Positions 17,101 through 26,305 of a DNA stretch of 64,000 nucleotides are shown here, piece by piece (within the stretch, counting starts at the first letter, position 1; each line of letters starts with the position of its first letter). The stretch comes from PALSA-610 sp038213435 (GTDB taxonomy: Bacteria; Actinomycetota; Acidimicrobiia; IMCC26256; PALSA-610): NCBI GenBank assembly GCA_038213435.1, contig JBBQTI010000002.1, positions 62,001 through 126,000 on the forward strand, in the 5' to 3' direction. The notes under the pieces are model-generated. The model saw only the letters and a program-made list of their open reading frames with translations, was not told the DNA's origin and made no database searches. A program made the position numbers and the translations under genes.

Positions 17101-18905
17101 TGGGCTGGTGGGGGGACAACGTCCCCGAGGAGACGCTGTCGCGCGACGAGGCGTCGCGTGTGGTCCGCCGTTTGTTCCGCATGCTGCGCCCGCAGCGCGC
17201 GCGGATCGTCGTCGCCACGCTCGTGTTGATGGCGCAGGCCGCCGCCTTGCTGGCCGGGCCTCTGCTGGTGCGGCACGGCATCGACGCGGGCTTGCCCAAC
17301 GCGAAGCACGGCGGCGACGCCGGAGCGCTCGACCTCGCGGTCGTGATCTATCTCGTCGTGGCGTTTGCCGGACTCGTGCTGGGACGATTCGCGATCGTCC
17401 TCGTCGCCCGCATCGGCGAGGGCTTCCTCCAGGAGCTGCGCAACCGTCTCTTCGGGCACATGATGAGCCTCTCCCTCGACTATTTCGAGAGCGAGAAGAC
17501 CGGCAAGGTCGTCGCGCGCATGACTTCCGACATCGACGCGATGCAGGAGCTCGTGTCGCAGGGTCTCGTGCTGTTCGTGCAGAACGTCTTCGTGTTCATC
17601 GGCGCGGTCGTGATCGTGCTCGTGATCTCGTGGCAGCTCGCCGTGGGCATCCTCGTGATCGTTCCGCCCGTCTACTTCGGGAGCCGGTGGTTCCGCCGGG
17701 TGTCGAACAAGGCGTACCTCGAGGTGCGCGACCGCATCTCGACGAACCTGAGCACCCTGCAGGAGGGCCTGGAGGGGGTCCGGGTCGTCCAGGCGTTCGG
17801 GCGGGAGGACGCGTTCACGCGCAAGTTCAGCCGCACGAACGAGGACCAGTACCACGCGAACATGCACACGGCTCGCATCTCGGCCAAGTACTTCCCGGTG
17901 ATCGAGTACGCCGGTGTGGCGGGGACGGCCGTGATCATCGGGTACGGCGGCTGGTTGACGACTCGGGGCATCGTCACGGTCGGGACGGTCGCGGCGTTCG
18001 TGTTGTGGCTGAACAACCTCTTCGAGCCCATCAACCAGCTCAGTCAGCTGTACAACACCGTGCAGTCGTCGGCTGCCGCGCTCGCCAAGATCTTCGGCGT
18101 GCTCGACACGCGGCCCACGGTTCGACAGCGTCAGGGAGCGATCGACCTTCCGAGGTCGGGAGCGGTAGACGTCGAGCACGTGACGTTCGCGTACGGTCCG
18201 AACGAGCCGGTGCTGCACGACGTCTCGCTGTGTGTCTCCGACGGCGAGCGACTGGCACTGGTCGGTCCGACGGGAGCGGGCAAGTCGACACTCGCCAAGC
18301 TGATCGCGCGCTTCTACGATCCGGCAGAGGGCTCGGTCCGCGTCGGTGGGGTCGACCTGCGGGACGCCGAGTTCGTCTCGTTGCGGCGACGCATCATCGT
18401 CGTGCCCCAGGAGGGGTTCCTTTTCGCGGGCACGCTGCGCGACAACGTGCGGGTCGGGCGCCCCGAGGCGACCGACGCCGACGTCGAGCAGGCGTTGCGC
18501 GTCCTCGGGCTCCTGGAGCGATTCGCCGCGTTTCCCGAGGGCCTCGACACCGAGGTGCGCGAGCGCGGCTCGCGACTGTCGGCGGGGGAGCGCCAGCTCG
18601 TATCGCTCGCCCGGGCCGCCCTGGCCGATCCGTCGGTGCTGATTCTCGACGAGGCGACGTCGAACCTCGACCCGGGCACCGAGCGCGACGTCGAACGCGC
18701 GCTCGAGCAGCTGATGCACGGCCGGACGGTCGTCGTCGTGGCACACCGCCTCTCGACGGCGGCGCGCGCCGATCGCATCGGTGTCGTGTTCGACGGACGG
18801 CTGGCCGAGCTCGGAACCCACGACGCGCTCGTCGCCCGAGACGGCCATTACGCCGATCTGTACCGCGCCTGGGCGACGCATCAAGCGACGCCTGAAGTGG
18901 CGTAG
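17100..18905 (+). CDS. Heterodimeric ABC exporter subunit with consensus Walker B
   Basis: A 601-residue permease-ATPase fusion. Walker A is GPTGAGKST (~388) and Walker B VLILDEATSNLD (~512-523) carries the catalytic Glu. The Q-loop VVPQEGFLF and H-loop VVVAHRLST are normal. Its signature is RLSAGERQLVSLARA, departing from LSGGQ. In an asymmetric exporter this degenerate signature faces the degenerate Walker site of the partner, and the partner's LSGGQ faces this subunit's active site. The pair therefore fits one hydrolysing and one regulatory ATP site. GTG 17100 overlaps the stop of the upstream subunit. Confidence 0.9.
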   Translation: MGWWGDNVPEETLSRDEASRVVRRLFRMLRPQRARIVVATLVLMAQAAALLAGPLLVRHGIDAGLPNAKHGGDAGALDLAVVIYLVVAFAGLVLGRFAIVLVARIGEGFLQELRNRLFGHMMSLSLDYFESEKTGKVVARMTSDIDAMQELVSQGLVLFVQNVFVFIGAVVIVLVISWQLAVGILVIVPPVYFGSRWFRRVSNKAYLEVRDRISTNLSTLQEGLEGVRVVQAFGREDAFTRKFSRTNEDQYHANMHTARISAKYFPVIEYAGVAGTAVIIGYGGWLTTRGIVTVGTVAAFVLWLNNLFEPINQLSQLYNTVQSSAAALAKIFGVLDTRPTVRQRQGAIDLPRSGAVDVEHVTFAYGPNEPVLHDVSLCVSDGERLALVGPTGAGKSTLAKLIARFYDPAEGSVRVGGVDLRDAEFVSLRRRIIVVPQEGFLFAGTLRDNVRVGRPEATDADVEQALRVLGLLERFAAFPEGLDTEVRERGSRLSAGERQLVSLARAALADPSVLILDEATSNLDPGTERDVERALEQLMHGRTVVVVAHRLSTAARADRIGVVFDGRLAELGTHDALVARDGHYADLYRAWATHQATPEVA

Positions 18906-18941
18906 ACACGCCGGCCGGTTCGCGGGGATACGGTTCGCGCC

Positions 18942-20143
18942 ATGGTTGCGACTCCCCTGGTGTCGACCCCTACGACTATGAGATCGACGCCGATCCGCAT
19001 CCCGTGTGGAAGCGCCTGCGCGACGAAGCGCCCGTGTACTACAACGAACGGCTCGGCTTCTACGCGCTGAGCCGCTTCGACGACGTTCTACGCGCGCATC
19101 TCGACCCCGCGACCTTCAGCTCCGCGCACACCACCGTCCTCGAGATGATGCAACCGGAGCCGAGCGAGTTCGAGCGCTCGCTCATGATCTTCATGGACCC
19201 GCCCGTGCACACGCGCTACCGCAAGCTCGTGAGCCGCGCCTTCACCCCGCGCCACATGGCCGCGCTCGAACCGCGGATTCGCGCGCTCGCCGGCCGGTTC
19301 CTCGACGAGTTTTCGGCGACGGGTCATGGTGCGTTCGACTACGTCGCCGACTTCGGCGCACGTCTGCCGGTGATGGTCATCTCCGCGCTGCTCGGCGCGC
19401 CCGAAGTCGACGAGCCGCAGCTGCGCCAATGGACCGACGACATGTTGCACATCGATCCGGGCGAGATCTCGGGTTCGCACGCCATGGGCATCCAGCGGGC
19501 TGCGCACGACTACTGGCAGGCACATATCGACGAGCGTCGGCGCCACCCGCGCGACGACATCACGAGCGAGCTGATGACGGCCGAGCTCGAGGAGGAGGAC
19601 GGCTCGACCCGCTACCTCACCGACGACGAGATCCACGCGTTTTCGGGGTTGCTCTCGGCTGCAGGCAACGAGACGGTCGCCCGCTTCCTCGGCTGGTCGG
19701 CCGTCGGGCTCCATCGATTCCCCGACCAACGCCGCAAGCTCGTCGACGATCCCGGCCTGATTCCGAACGCGGTCGAGGAGATCCTGCGGTGGGAGGCGCC
19801 ATCGCCGATTCAGGGTCGATGGACGACGCGCGCCGTCGAGATGAATGACACGGTCATCCCCGAGGCTGCGAAGGTCGCACTGCTCACGGGCGCCGCGAAC
19901 CGCGACGAGCGGATGTTCGCGGAACCCGACCGCATCGATGTGGAACGCCAGATCCCGCGGCACGTCGCGTTCGGGTACGGGATCCACTTCTGTCTCGGCG
20001 CCGCGCTTGCCCGGCTCGAAGGTCGCATCGCGCTCGAGGAGACGCTGAAGCGGTTCCCCACCTGGGACGTCGACTACGAGGGCTGTGAGATGGTGCACAC
20101 GAGCACCGTGCGCGGCTACGCCAAGGTCCCGATCGTCACCTGA
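18942..20143 (+). pseudogene. Cytochrome P450, single-base frameshift near the N-terminus
   Basis: Most of a class I bacterial P450 is intact from 18965 on: I-helix GLLSAAGNETVARFLGW (AGxET), K-helix EEILRWEAP (ExxR) and haem loop FGYGIHFCLG with the Cys thiolate at ~350 of ~401. In this frame no start codon exists upstream of an internal GTG at 19004, which would delete DPYDYEIDADPHP, a normal P450 N-terminus. ATG 18942 reads MVATPLV in another frame. Adding one G in the GGTG at 18959-18962 joins them as MVATPLV-VDPYDYEID. So it is either a one-base deletion, a sequencing error, or a shortened protein starting at 19004. It belongs to the soluble actinobacterial P450 group needing ferredoxin; no ferredoxin gene is adjacent. 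Confidence 0.8.
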
Positions 20144-20161
20144 GCGCGGCCGGAGGCCGCA

Positions 20162-21280
20162 TCATCCGAGGTCGCCGCGATGGTGCAGGAGTTCGTGCAC
20201 GGTGTGGATCGCGATCCATTCGACCGTGCGAAGCGCGGGCTCGGGATAGTTGTAGACGCCCATGCGCTCCCAGCCCACGGCGTCGAGACCATCGAGCATC
20301 GACGCGAGCGCGTCGGCCAGCGTCAGAAACTCGGCGACGACCTGAGCCGGATCTTGTTCGTTGTAGCGATCGTCTACGACGCGTTCGTCGCGTCTCATCG
20401 GAACGAAGACCGGATCGATCTCTTGTTGCGCGAGGAGGATGCGCTCGGTCTGGACGCGCAGCATGTCGCGTACGTGGCACGCGTACTCGAGCGGCGACCA
20501 GACGTCGGGCGCGGGCCGGACGCGAACGGCGGCATCGTCGAATGTCCTGAACTTCTGGACGAACTCGTGCGCGTCGGCTCGGAGCCACGGCGTTATCTCG
20601 GCGCGCCCGATCACGTATTGGAAACCGCACTGCGCGCAGGCGTCGACCAGGGCGCGGTATCCGACGAAGTCGAACATTCGAACGTCGTCCCGGAATGGCC
20701 GGGGCGGCGTCGTGAGCCGGTGCATACCGACGCCGAACAACGTTCCCTCCGACGCGTGGAAGGCGATCTCTTCGAACCCGTTCTCCGCGAGTCGCCGGCG
20801 CAGCGCCGGAGTCGCGTCCGGCGCCCGGCGATGGCGGGTCCAGACCACGGTGGCCTGCGGTGCGCAGAGCGTCGGCAACAGGTCGATCGTGCGCATCATG
20901 TCGGCGTCGGTGATATTGCCGAACACACCGCACACGAGCGCGAGATCCGCCGGTACCGCGCCCGAGTACGACGAAGTCGTGCCCGCGTCGGCGCACAACA
21001 CCTCGATGCGCGCGGGTCCCGATGTCGAGCGCGCGGTCGACGCGAGTGCGGGATCGAGCTCGACGAGTCGACCCTCGATGTCGGCGCGACGAGGGTGATG
21101 TTCCAACACGCCCAAGAGGTCGCGGCCCTCGCCCGCGCACATGCTCACGACCCGGATCGGCCCGGGCGGCGCGGCGTCGAAGGCTTCGGCGATGCACTGC
21201 TGCACGATCGCGAGACGGCGCGCGAGCGGGCTGCCGTCGTAGTCGTACGCCCGGTGCCACTCGTGCCAGTCGTGCGTCAT
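20162..21280 (-). CDS. Fusion of SAM-dependent methyltransferase and CxxC-DinB domain
   Basis: A 372-residue protein in two parts. Residues ~1-205 form a class I methyltransferase fold: motif I VVSMCAGEGRDLL (~44-56), acidic motif II VELDPALA, and ALVCGVFGNI. From ~213 comes ACAQCGFQY, then VWSPLEYACHVRDMLRVQTE, VFVPMRRDERVVDDRYNEQD and a final HTVHELLHHRGDLG. That is a complete DinB-like four-helix metal-binding domain with its typical short CxxC leader. The His residues of HVRDM and HTVHELLHH are the expected metal ligands. In other actinobacteria I know these two as separate, sometimes neighbouring, genes. The function is unknown; thiol-dependent transfer or self-sacrificing detoxification is speculation. 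Confidence 0.8.
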   Translation of the reverse strand: MTHDWHEWHRAYDYDGSPLARRLAIVQQCIAEAFDAAPPGPIRVVSMCAGEGRDLLGVLEHHPRRADIEGRLVELDPALASTARSTSGPARIEVLCADAGTTSSYSGAVPADLALVCGVFGNITDADMMRTIDLLPTLCAPQATVVWTRHRRAPDATPALRRRLAENGFEEIAFHASEGTLFGVGMHRLTTPPRPFRDDVRMFDFVGYRALVDACAQCGFQYVIGRAEITPWLRADAHEFVQKFRTFDDAAVRVRPAPDVWSPLEYACHVRDMLRVQTERILLAQQEIDPVFVPMRRDERVVDDRYNEQDPAQVVAEFLTLADALASMLDGLDAVGWERMGVYNYPEPALRTVEWIAIHTVHELLHHRGDLG

Positions 21281-21296
21281 CGGCCAGAATCATTGC

Positions 21297-22337
21297 ATGA
21301 CCTATCGCGTCGTTCAGTGGGCCACCGGACTCGTCGGCAAAGAAGCGATCAAAGGTGTGCTCGCCCATCCCGAGCTCGAGCGGGTCGGGTGCTGGGTGCA
21401 CAGCCCCGACAAGGTGGGACGCGACGTCGGCGCGCTTTGCGAGATCGGACCGATCGGCGTGCGGACGACCGGGAGTATCGACGAGATCTGCGCGCTCGAC
21501 GCCGACGCGGTCGTGTACTCACCCGTGATGGCAAGTACGCGCGACGTGATCCGGCTGCTCGAGTCGGGCAAGAACGTCGTGACGCCGGTCGGTTGGATCT
21601 ATCCCGGCGACTCGCCCGGCGTCGCCGCGCTCCAGGCGGCGTGCCTGACCGGCGACGCGACGCTGCACGGCACCGGCATCAACCCCGGCGGCATCACCGA
21701 ACGGTTCCCACTCATGTTGTCGGCGCTGTGCCGCAACATTCGTCACGTGCGCGCCGAGGAATTCTCCGACATTCGCAACTATCCGACCGACATGGTCGTC
21801 CGCGAGGTGATGCTGTTCGGCAAGGAGCCCGACGTCGCCGCGAAGAGCCCGATGATCGACGTGCTCGGCCACGGATTCATGCAGTCGATCGACATGGTCG
21901 CCGCCGCGCTCGGATGGAAGCTCGACGCGGAGAAGCCCTCGTTGCACGAGATGGCCGTCGCGACACGTCCCCTCGACACACCGGTCGGTGTCATCGACGA
22001 GGGCACGGTCGCGGGGCAGCGGTTCACGTGGGAGGGAACCGTCGGTGGCGCAACGGTCATGACCGTCCGCGTCAACTGGCTCATGGGATCGGAGGCGCTC
22101 GATCCGGCGTGGACGCTCGGCGAGCAGCGCTTCGAGGTCGAGCTCGATGCCGAGCCGCCGGTGTCGTGCACGTTCCACGGTCTCCATCCGCCGGTCGTCG
22201 GCGAGCATCCGGAGATCGGGCTCATCGCGCCGGCGATGCACTGCGTGAACGCGATCCCCTATGTGTGCGAGGCCGAGCCGGGCATCAAGACATACCTCGA
22301 TCTGCCCCTGATCGCGGGCCGCGCCGCCGCCGGCTGA
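21297..22337 (+). CDS. NAD(P)-dependent dehydrogenase, dihydrodipicolinate reductase-like fold
   Basis: A 346-residue protein with an N-terminal Rossmann motif (VVQWATGLVGKEAIKGVL, ~5-22) and the central blocks LESGKNVVTPVGWIYPG and LHGTGINPGGITERFPL. These are typical of the family annotated as dihydrodipicolinate reductase in mycobacteria and related to 2,4-diaminopentanoate dehydrogenase. These proteins are not the lysine-pathway DapB; real substrates are mostly unknown. The gene is divergent from the methyltransferase-DinB fusion (16 bases between the two ATGs, so promoters overlap coding sequence) and converges with the SDR gene. Confidence 0.8.
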   Translation: MTYRVVQWATGLVGKEAIKGVLAHPELERVGCWVHSPDKVGRDVGALCEIGPIGVRTTGSIDEICALDADAVVYSPVMASTRDVIRLLESGKNVVTPVGWIYPGDSPGVAALQAACLTGDATLHGTGINPGGITERFPLMLSALCRNIRHVRAEEFSDIRNYPTDMVVREVMLFGKEPDVAAKSPMIDVLGHGFMQSIDMVAAALGWKLDAEKPSLHEMAVATRPLDTPVGVIDEGTVAGQRFTWEGTVGGATVMTVRVNWLMGSEALDPAWTLGEQRFEVELDAEPPVSCTFHGLHPPVVGEHPEIGLIAPAMHCVNAIPYVCEAEPGIKTYLDLPLIAGRAAAG

Positions 22338-22340
22338 CGG

Positions 22341-23129
22341 TCAGAGGCGTTCGAACGGGATCGTGAACGCGGGAGCTTCGACGCCGCCGTCGACCTCGAA
22401 GATCTTCCCGGTCACGAACGACGACGCCGGCGACGCGAGGTAGACGACCGCGGCGGCGATGTCGGTGGGCAGGCCGACGCGCTGCATCGGCGTGTTTCCC
22501 TCGAGCTGCGCGCGCACGGCGTCGTCGGAAAGCACGTGGGCAAGCGCGTCGGTCTCGATGCCGCCGACCTCGATGGCGTTGACCCGGATTTTCGGCGCCA
22601 GTTCGGGCGCCATTGCGCGCGTCATCATCGAAAGCGCGGCCTTGGCTGTCGCGTACGCGGTGAAGCACGGCTGCACCATGCTCGCGGAGCGCGACGAGAT
22701 GTTGACGATCGCGCCGCCGCCCGCGTCGACCATGTGCGGGACGACGAGCTTGCTCAGGAGAAACGCGGAAGTCACGTTGAAGCGCAATGCCATCTCGAAC
22801 GATCGCTCGCTGGTGGCCATGAACGCCCGCGGCAGCGATCCTCCCGCGTTGTTGAGCAGTATGTCGATGCGACCGAACTCCTCAACGGCGCGCGCGACGA
22901 GCCGTTCGAGCTGCTCGGTCATGGTCACGTCCGTCGCGACCGCGAGCGCGCGGCGCCCGATCGCTCGTACCTGGGAGGCGATCTCGTCGATGTCGGCTTG
23001 CGTGCGTGCCGCGCACACGATGTCGGCGCCGGCCTCGGCCAACGCCCGCGCGCAACCCGCGCCGATGCCCTTTCCGGCGCCGGTCACGATCGCGACGCGG
23101 TCGTCGAGGCGAAATTGGTCGAGGATCAC
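22341..23129 (-). CDS. Short-chain dehydrogenase/reductase
   Basis: A 262-residue classical SDR. TGAGKGIG (~16-23) binds the nucleotide, NNAGG is at ~93-97, and the catalytic set is Ser ~145, Tyr 159 and Lys 163 (YATAK). The tail PTDIAAAVVYLASPASSFVTGKIFEVDGGV is the usual SDR C-terminus. Small neutral residues after the first strand and Ala-Arg at ~40-42 favour NADP(H), a weak inference. The substrate is not deducible. The neighbours (dihydrodipicolinate-reductase-like protein, acyl-CoA genes) suggest lipid or xenobiotic oxidation. Confidence 0.88.
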   Translation of the reverse strand: MILDQFRLDDRVAIVTGAGKGIGAGCARALAEAGADIVCAARTQADIDEIASQVRAIGRRALAVATDVTMTEQLERLVARAVEEFGRIDILLNNAGGSLPRAFMATSERSFEMALRFNVTSAFLLSKLVVPHMVDAGGGAIVNISSRSASMVQPCFTAYATAKAALSMMTRAMAPELAPKIRVNAIEVGGIETDALAHVLSDDAVRAQLEGNTPMQRVGLPTDIAAAVVYLASPASSFVTGKIFEVDGGVEAPAFTIPFERL

Positions 23130-23156
23130 GTGAGCTGCGCCGGAGCCGGATCGAAA

Positions 23157-23645
23157 CTAGTTCGCGAGCGCCTTCTCGATGGCGCCAACGACATCGGCGT
23201 TCTCGGGCTCGACCATCGGCGAGAAGCGCTCGAGCACCTCGCCGTCGCGCGAGACGAGGAACTTCTCGAAGTTCCAACGGATGTCGCCGGTGTGGCCCTC
23301 GGCGTCGGCCGTGGGTGTGAGCTGCTGGTACAGCGCGTGCCGGCCGTCGCCGTTCACCTCGATCTTCTCCGAGAGCGGGAAGGTCACGTTGAAGTTGGTG
23401 CTGCAGAACGTCTTGATCTCGTCGGCTGTGCCCGGTTCCTGCGCCCCGAACTGGTTGCACGGGATCCCGACGACCGAGAAGCCCTGCGCGCCGAAGCGCT
23501 CGTACAAGCTCTCGAGGCCCTCGTACTGCGGGGTCAGGCCACAGAACGACGCGACGTTCACGAGCAGTGTGACCTTGCCCTTCTGGTCGGCCAGTACGGC
23601 GGCATTGCCGTCGAGCGATTTGAACGGAACGTCGTACACCGACAT
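23157..23645 (-). CDS. Glutathione peroxidase family protein (Cys type)
   Basis: A 162-residue thioredoxin-fold peroxidase from ATG 23645 (MSVYDVPFKS), which follows GAAAGGGGCCACCG. The peroxidatic Cys is residue 35 in NVASFCGLTPQYEGL, with the Gln of NQFGAQEPG and the Trp of IRWNFEKFLV completing the triad. Bacterial enzymes of this group normally use thioredoxin rather than glutathione and reduce lipid or hydrogen peroxide. The in-frame ATG 33 bases upstream gives an unlikely leader. It is read in the same direction as the SDR gene downstream. Confidence 0.92.
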   Translation of the reverse strand: MSVYDVPFKSLDGNAAVLADQKGKVTLLVNVASFCGLTPQYEGLESLYERFGAQGFSVVGIPCNQFGAQEPGTADEIKTFCSTNFNVTFPLSEKIEVNGDGRHALYQQLTPTADAEGHTGDIRWNFEKFLVSRDGEVLERFSPMVEPENADVVGAIEKALAN

Positions 23646-23718
23646 CGGTGGCCCCTTTCGCGAATGAACTCCGGTCACCCTAGGCCGATCGGGTCCGAGC
23701 CCGCACGGCGGTAGTGGT

Positions 23719-24117
23719 TCAGTTCGAGTCCGGGACTACGGCGATGAGTTTGACTTCGCAGTGATTCTGCGGGCCGGCCAGGGCTTGCACAAAAACGCTG
23801 GTACTCGCCGGGAGATGTCCGGCGAATATCTCGCCCCGGACCTTTTGAAACGTCGGGTAGACAACCGTCGGGTCGCCGACGAGGAAGTTCGTTTGCTCCA
23901 CCACATGCTCGAAGGAGGTTCCCATCGCTTCGAGGATGCCCGCCAGGTTGGTGAAGACAAGTCGGATTTCATCTTCGAGGTCTTCGGGAACCGTTCCGGT
24001 CGTTCCGTCGAAGCCGACCATCCCGGACGTGTAGACGAGTGAGCCGACGCGCGTGGCGAGGGAGATTCCGAGACCCCCTTCGAACGGGTCGTACCTTTCA
24101 ATGTCGCGGTTTGTCAT
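23719..24117 (-). CDS. RidA family protein (YjgF/YER057c/UK114)
   Basis: A 132-residue protein with the RidA core: GSLVYTSGMVGFDGTTGTVP, FTNLAGILEAMGTSFEHVV, and a C-terminal block around AGHLPASTSVFVQALAGP. RidA proteins deaminate reactive enamine/imine intermediates. Classical RidA has Arg105 in an RxxVxxxxLP-type motif, whereas here the equivalent stretch reads ASTSVFVQALA, so it is probably an Rid subfamily other than archetypal RidA. It stands alone, 41 bases upstream of the peroxidase's alternative start. Confidence 0.82.
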   Translation of the reverse strand: MTNRDIERYDPFEGGLGISLATRVGSLVYTSGMVGFDGTTGTVPEDLEDEIRLVFTNLAGILEAMGTSFEHVVEQTNFLVGDPTVVYPTFQKVRGEIFAGHLPASTSVFVQALAGPQNHCEVKLIAVVPDSN

Positions 24118-24186
24118 GCGCCGAAGTTTGCATCGGCAAGCGACGCTCGGTCCACCACTCGACGAGTGCGCCGCGACGGTGCCCGG

Positions 24187-25230
24187 TCAGGCGAGGAGGC
24201 GCTCCAGCAGATCGACGCAACCGAGCTGGTCGCACGCGGCGGTTGCCCGTTTCGTCCCGCCCAGGCCGATGTGCAGGGGCTGCCATTTCGAGCCCATGCC
24301 CGCGGTCGATGTGGCGGAGACCCAGGAATAGACCGCGAAGAGGCGGTACTGCTCCCACGCGGTCTCCGCGTCGAGATCGATGCCGGCGTCGCCCAAGAGC
24401 GCGCAGTAGCGATCGAGGAGCGCGCGCTCGTCGGCGGCGCGGACCTCGGCCGGAATCGAATTGCACAACACGTACGCGACATCGCGCAGTCCGGGTGAGC
24501 GACCGATCATCGCCCAGTCGAGGAATCCGGTGCGGTCGCCGCCGGCGGTGTCGACGAAGAGGTTGCCGAGATGCGGATCGCCGTGCACGAGCGTGCGCGG
24601 ACCGGAGTTCCACAACCGCACGATGTCGTCGTTGCGGGAAATGTAGATGTCGGCGAGGCGGTGGAACTCCTCCGGGAGCCGATCGCCGACCGCGTCGACC
24701 GCCATTTTCACGAATTTTGCTCCGCCCCCTGCGGCGCCCGTGCCTTTCGGTACGAGCCACGCCAGGTCTCCGTCGGCGTCGAATCGCGGCGACTCCCAGA
24801 AGCGCGCGTGCAGCGCGGCCATCTGCTCGACGATGTCGCGTGCGCGCCACGCGATGTCGCCGTCCTTCGGGGTGGGGAAGCGGCATCCGCCGGCGACGAG
24901 ATCTTCGAGCACCATCACGTAGCGGTCGCCGTCGGTGTCGGCGAACCAGACGCCGGGCAGCCGCACGGGTATCTCCGGCGCGAGATCGCGGTAGAAGCGG
25001 GCTTCGGCGACCCCCATCCCGACCGAGGTGACGAACTCGCGCTGGAGCTCGTCGAACGGCGCCAGCTTGACGAACACCGTCGGCGGGACCGTCGGTTCGC
25101 CGGCCAGCGCGACATGGGCGCGGCCGGTTGTCCCGGAGCTCCGGTCGAGGAGCTCGACGCCGTCGACGTCGCGTCCGAGCACCGTGCTGAACCATTCGGC
25201 CGTGAGTTCGGCGACGTCGATGGGCAACAC
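24187..25230 (-). CDS. Aminoglycoside phosphotransferase/choline kinase-like protein
   Basis: About 347 residues if started at GTG 25230 (VLPIDVAELTAEWF). Longer starts up to 25365 would overlap the divergent oxidoreductase gene. The kinase fold shows VFVKLAP (ATP-anchoring Lys), YVMVLEDL (hinge), the catalytic loop LVHGDPHLGNLFVD and metal motif FLDWAMIG. In actinobacteria this APH-type family is often found with acyl-CoA dehydrogenases and P450s. The physiological substrate is unknown and antibiotic phosphorylation should not be assumed. It is divergent from the NADP-dependent oxidoreductase at 25268 with 37 bases between starts. Confidence 0.82.
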   Translation of the reverse strand: MLPIDVAELTAEWFSTVLGRDVDGVELLDRSSGTTGRAHVALAGEPTVPPTVFVKLAPFDELQREFVTSVGMGVAEARFYRDLAPEIPVRLPGVWFADTDGDRYVMVLEDLVAGGCRFPTPKDGDIAWRARDIVEQMAALHARFWESPRFDADGDLAWLVPKGTGAAGGGAKFVKMAVDAVGDRLPEEFHRLADIYISRNDDIVRLWNSGPRTLVHGDPHLGNLFVDTAGGDRTGFLDWAMIGRSPGLRDVAYVLCNSIPAEVRAADERALLDRYCALLGDAGIDLDAETAWEQYRLFAVYSWVSATSTAGMGSKWQPLHIGLGGTKRATAACDQLGCVDLLERLLA

Positions 25231-25267
25231 GAGCGTGAGGCTACGTGCTCCACTAACTTCTACGCCC

Positions 25268-26299
25268 GTGCCGTCGGCTCGCGCGCATCGAGAGTTGACG
25301 AATCGACAGGTGGTGCTCACCAAGCGTCCGGTGGGGATGGTCACCCAATCGTGCTTCGAAGTCACCGAAACGCCCGTGCCGCAGCTCGGCGAAGGTGAGG
25401 CGCTCCTCGAGGTGCGCTATCTCGGCATCGATCCGACCATCCGCGGTTGGCTCGACGAGCGCGGCAACTACATGCCCGGCGTCGCGATCGGAGAGGTCGT
25501 TCGGTCGAACGGCGTCGGCGTCGTGGTCGAGACGAACAATCCCGTCGAGTATCCACTCGGACGCGCGTTCATGCATCTGACCGGCTGGCAACAGTTCTGC
25601 GTCGTTGCATCGAATCCCTTCCCGCCGGTTACCGCGCTGCCCGAAGGCGTCGAGCTGCTCGACGTGCTGGGCGTGGTCGGCCACGTCGGCGTCACGGCCT
25701 ATGTCGGTGTGCTCGAGGTCGCCCGGCCGAAACCGGGCGAGACGTTCTGCGTCTCGGCCGCCGCGAGCAGCGTCGGATCCATCGCCGGGCAGATCGCGAA
25801 GATGCAGGGCGCCACCGTCATCGGCATTGCCGGGTCGCCCGAGAAGTGCGCGTGGGTGACCGACGACCTCGGCTTCGACGCGTGCATCGACTACAAACGC
25901 GAGGATGTCGCCGCGCGACTCAAGGAGCTCACGCCCGAGGGCGTCGACGTGTTCTTCGACAACGTCGGCGGCGAGCTGCTGGACACGGTGCTACGACGCC
26001 TCGCGCTCCGGGCGCGCGTCGTCCTCTGCGGCGATGTCTCCACCTACAACCTCGATGGGCCGGCGCCCGCGCTGCACAACATCCGGTACCTGATGGGGAA
26101 ACGGGCGCGGATGGAGGGTTTCAACACGCTCGACCACTGGGACCACTACGGCGAGGCCGCCGCGCAGCTCACCGAGTGGCTCGCCGCCGGGCGAATCAAG
26201 CACCGGGTGCACGAGCTCGACGGGATCGATCGCGCCCCGGAAGCGCTCGTGCGCATGTTCTCGGGCGATCACCTCGGCAAGCTCGTCGTCCGGCTGTAA
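25268..26299 (+). CDS. Zinc-independent NADP-dependent oxidoreductase (MDR family, CurA/YncB-like)
   Basis: About 343 residues from GTG 25268. The N-terminal block LTNRQVVLTKRPVGMVTQSCFEV and the phrase YLGIDPTIRGWLDE identify the medium-chain leukotriene B4 dehydrogenase/alkenal reductase branch. The nucleotide site is VSAAASSVGSIAGQIAKMQG (AAxxxVGxxxGQ) and the GCxYxx-like signature region is DACIDYKREDV followed by VDVFFDNVGGELLD. It reduces alpha,beta-unsaturated carbonyls with NADPH in characterised relatives. Sequence upstream of GTG is antisense to the kinase gene and was excluded. Confidence 0.88.
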   Translation: MPSARAHRELTNRQVVLTKRPVGMVTQSCFEVTETPVPQLGEGEALLEVRYLGIDPTIRGWLDERGNYMPGVAIGEVVRSNGVGVVVETNNPVEYPLGRAFMHLTGWQQFCVVASNPFPPVTALPEGVELLDVLGVVGHVGVTAYVGVLEVARPKPGETFCVSAAASSVGSIAGQIAKMQGATVIGIAGSPEKCAWVTDDLGFDACIDYKREDVAARLKELTPEGVDVFFDNVGGELLDTVLRRLALRARVVLCGDVSTYNLDGPAPALHNIRYLMGKRARMEGFNTLDHWDHYGEAAAQLTEWLAAGRIKHRVHELDGIDRAPEALVRMFSGDHLGKLVVRL

Positions 26300-26305
26300 G
26301 CGCGG

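Noticed and set aside
18942..20143. P450 as part of a natural-product cluster
   Set aside because: No polyketide, peptide, terpene or regulator genes of a biosynthetic cluster lie nearby; neighbours are transport and general oxidoreductases.
24187..25230. Aminoglycoside-resistance gene
   Set aside because: Only the kinase fold is shared. This family is common in actinobacterial lipid/xenobiotic contexts and no resistance-specific residues can be claimed.
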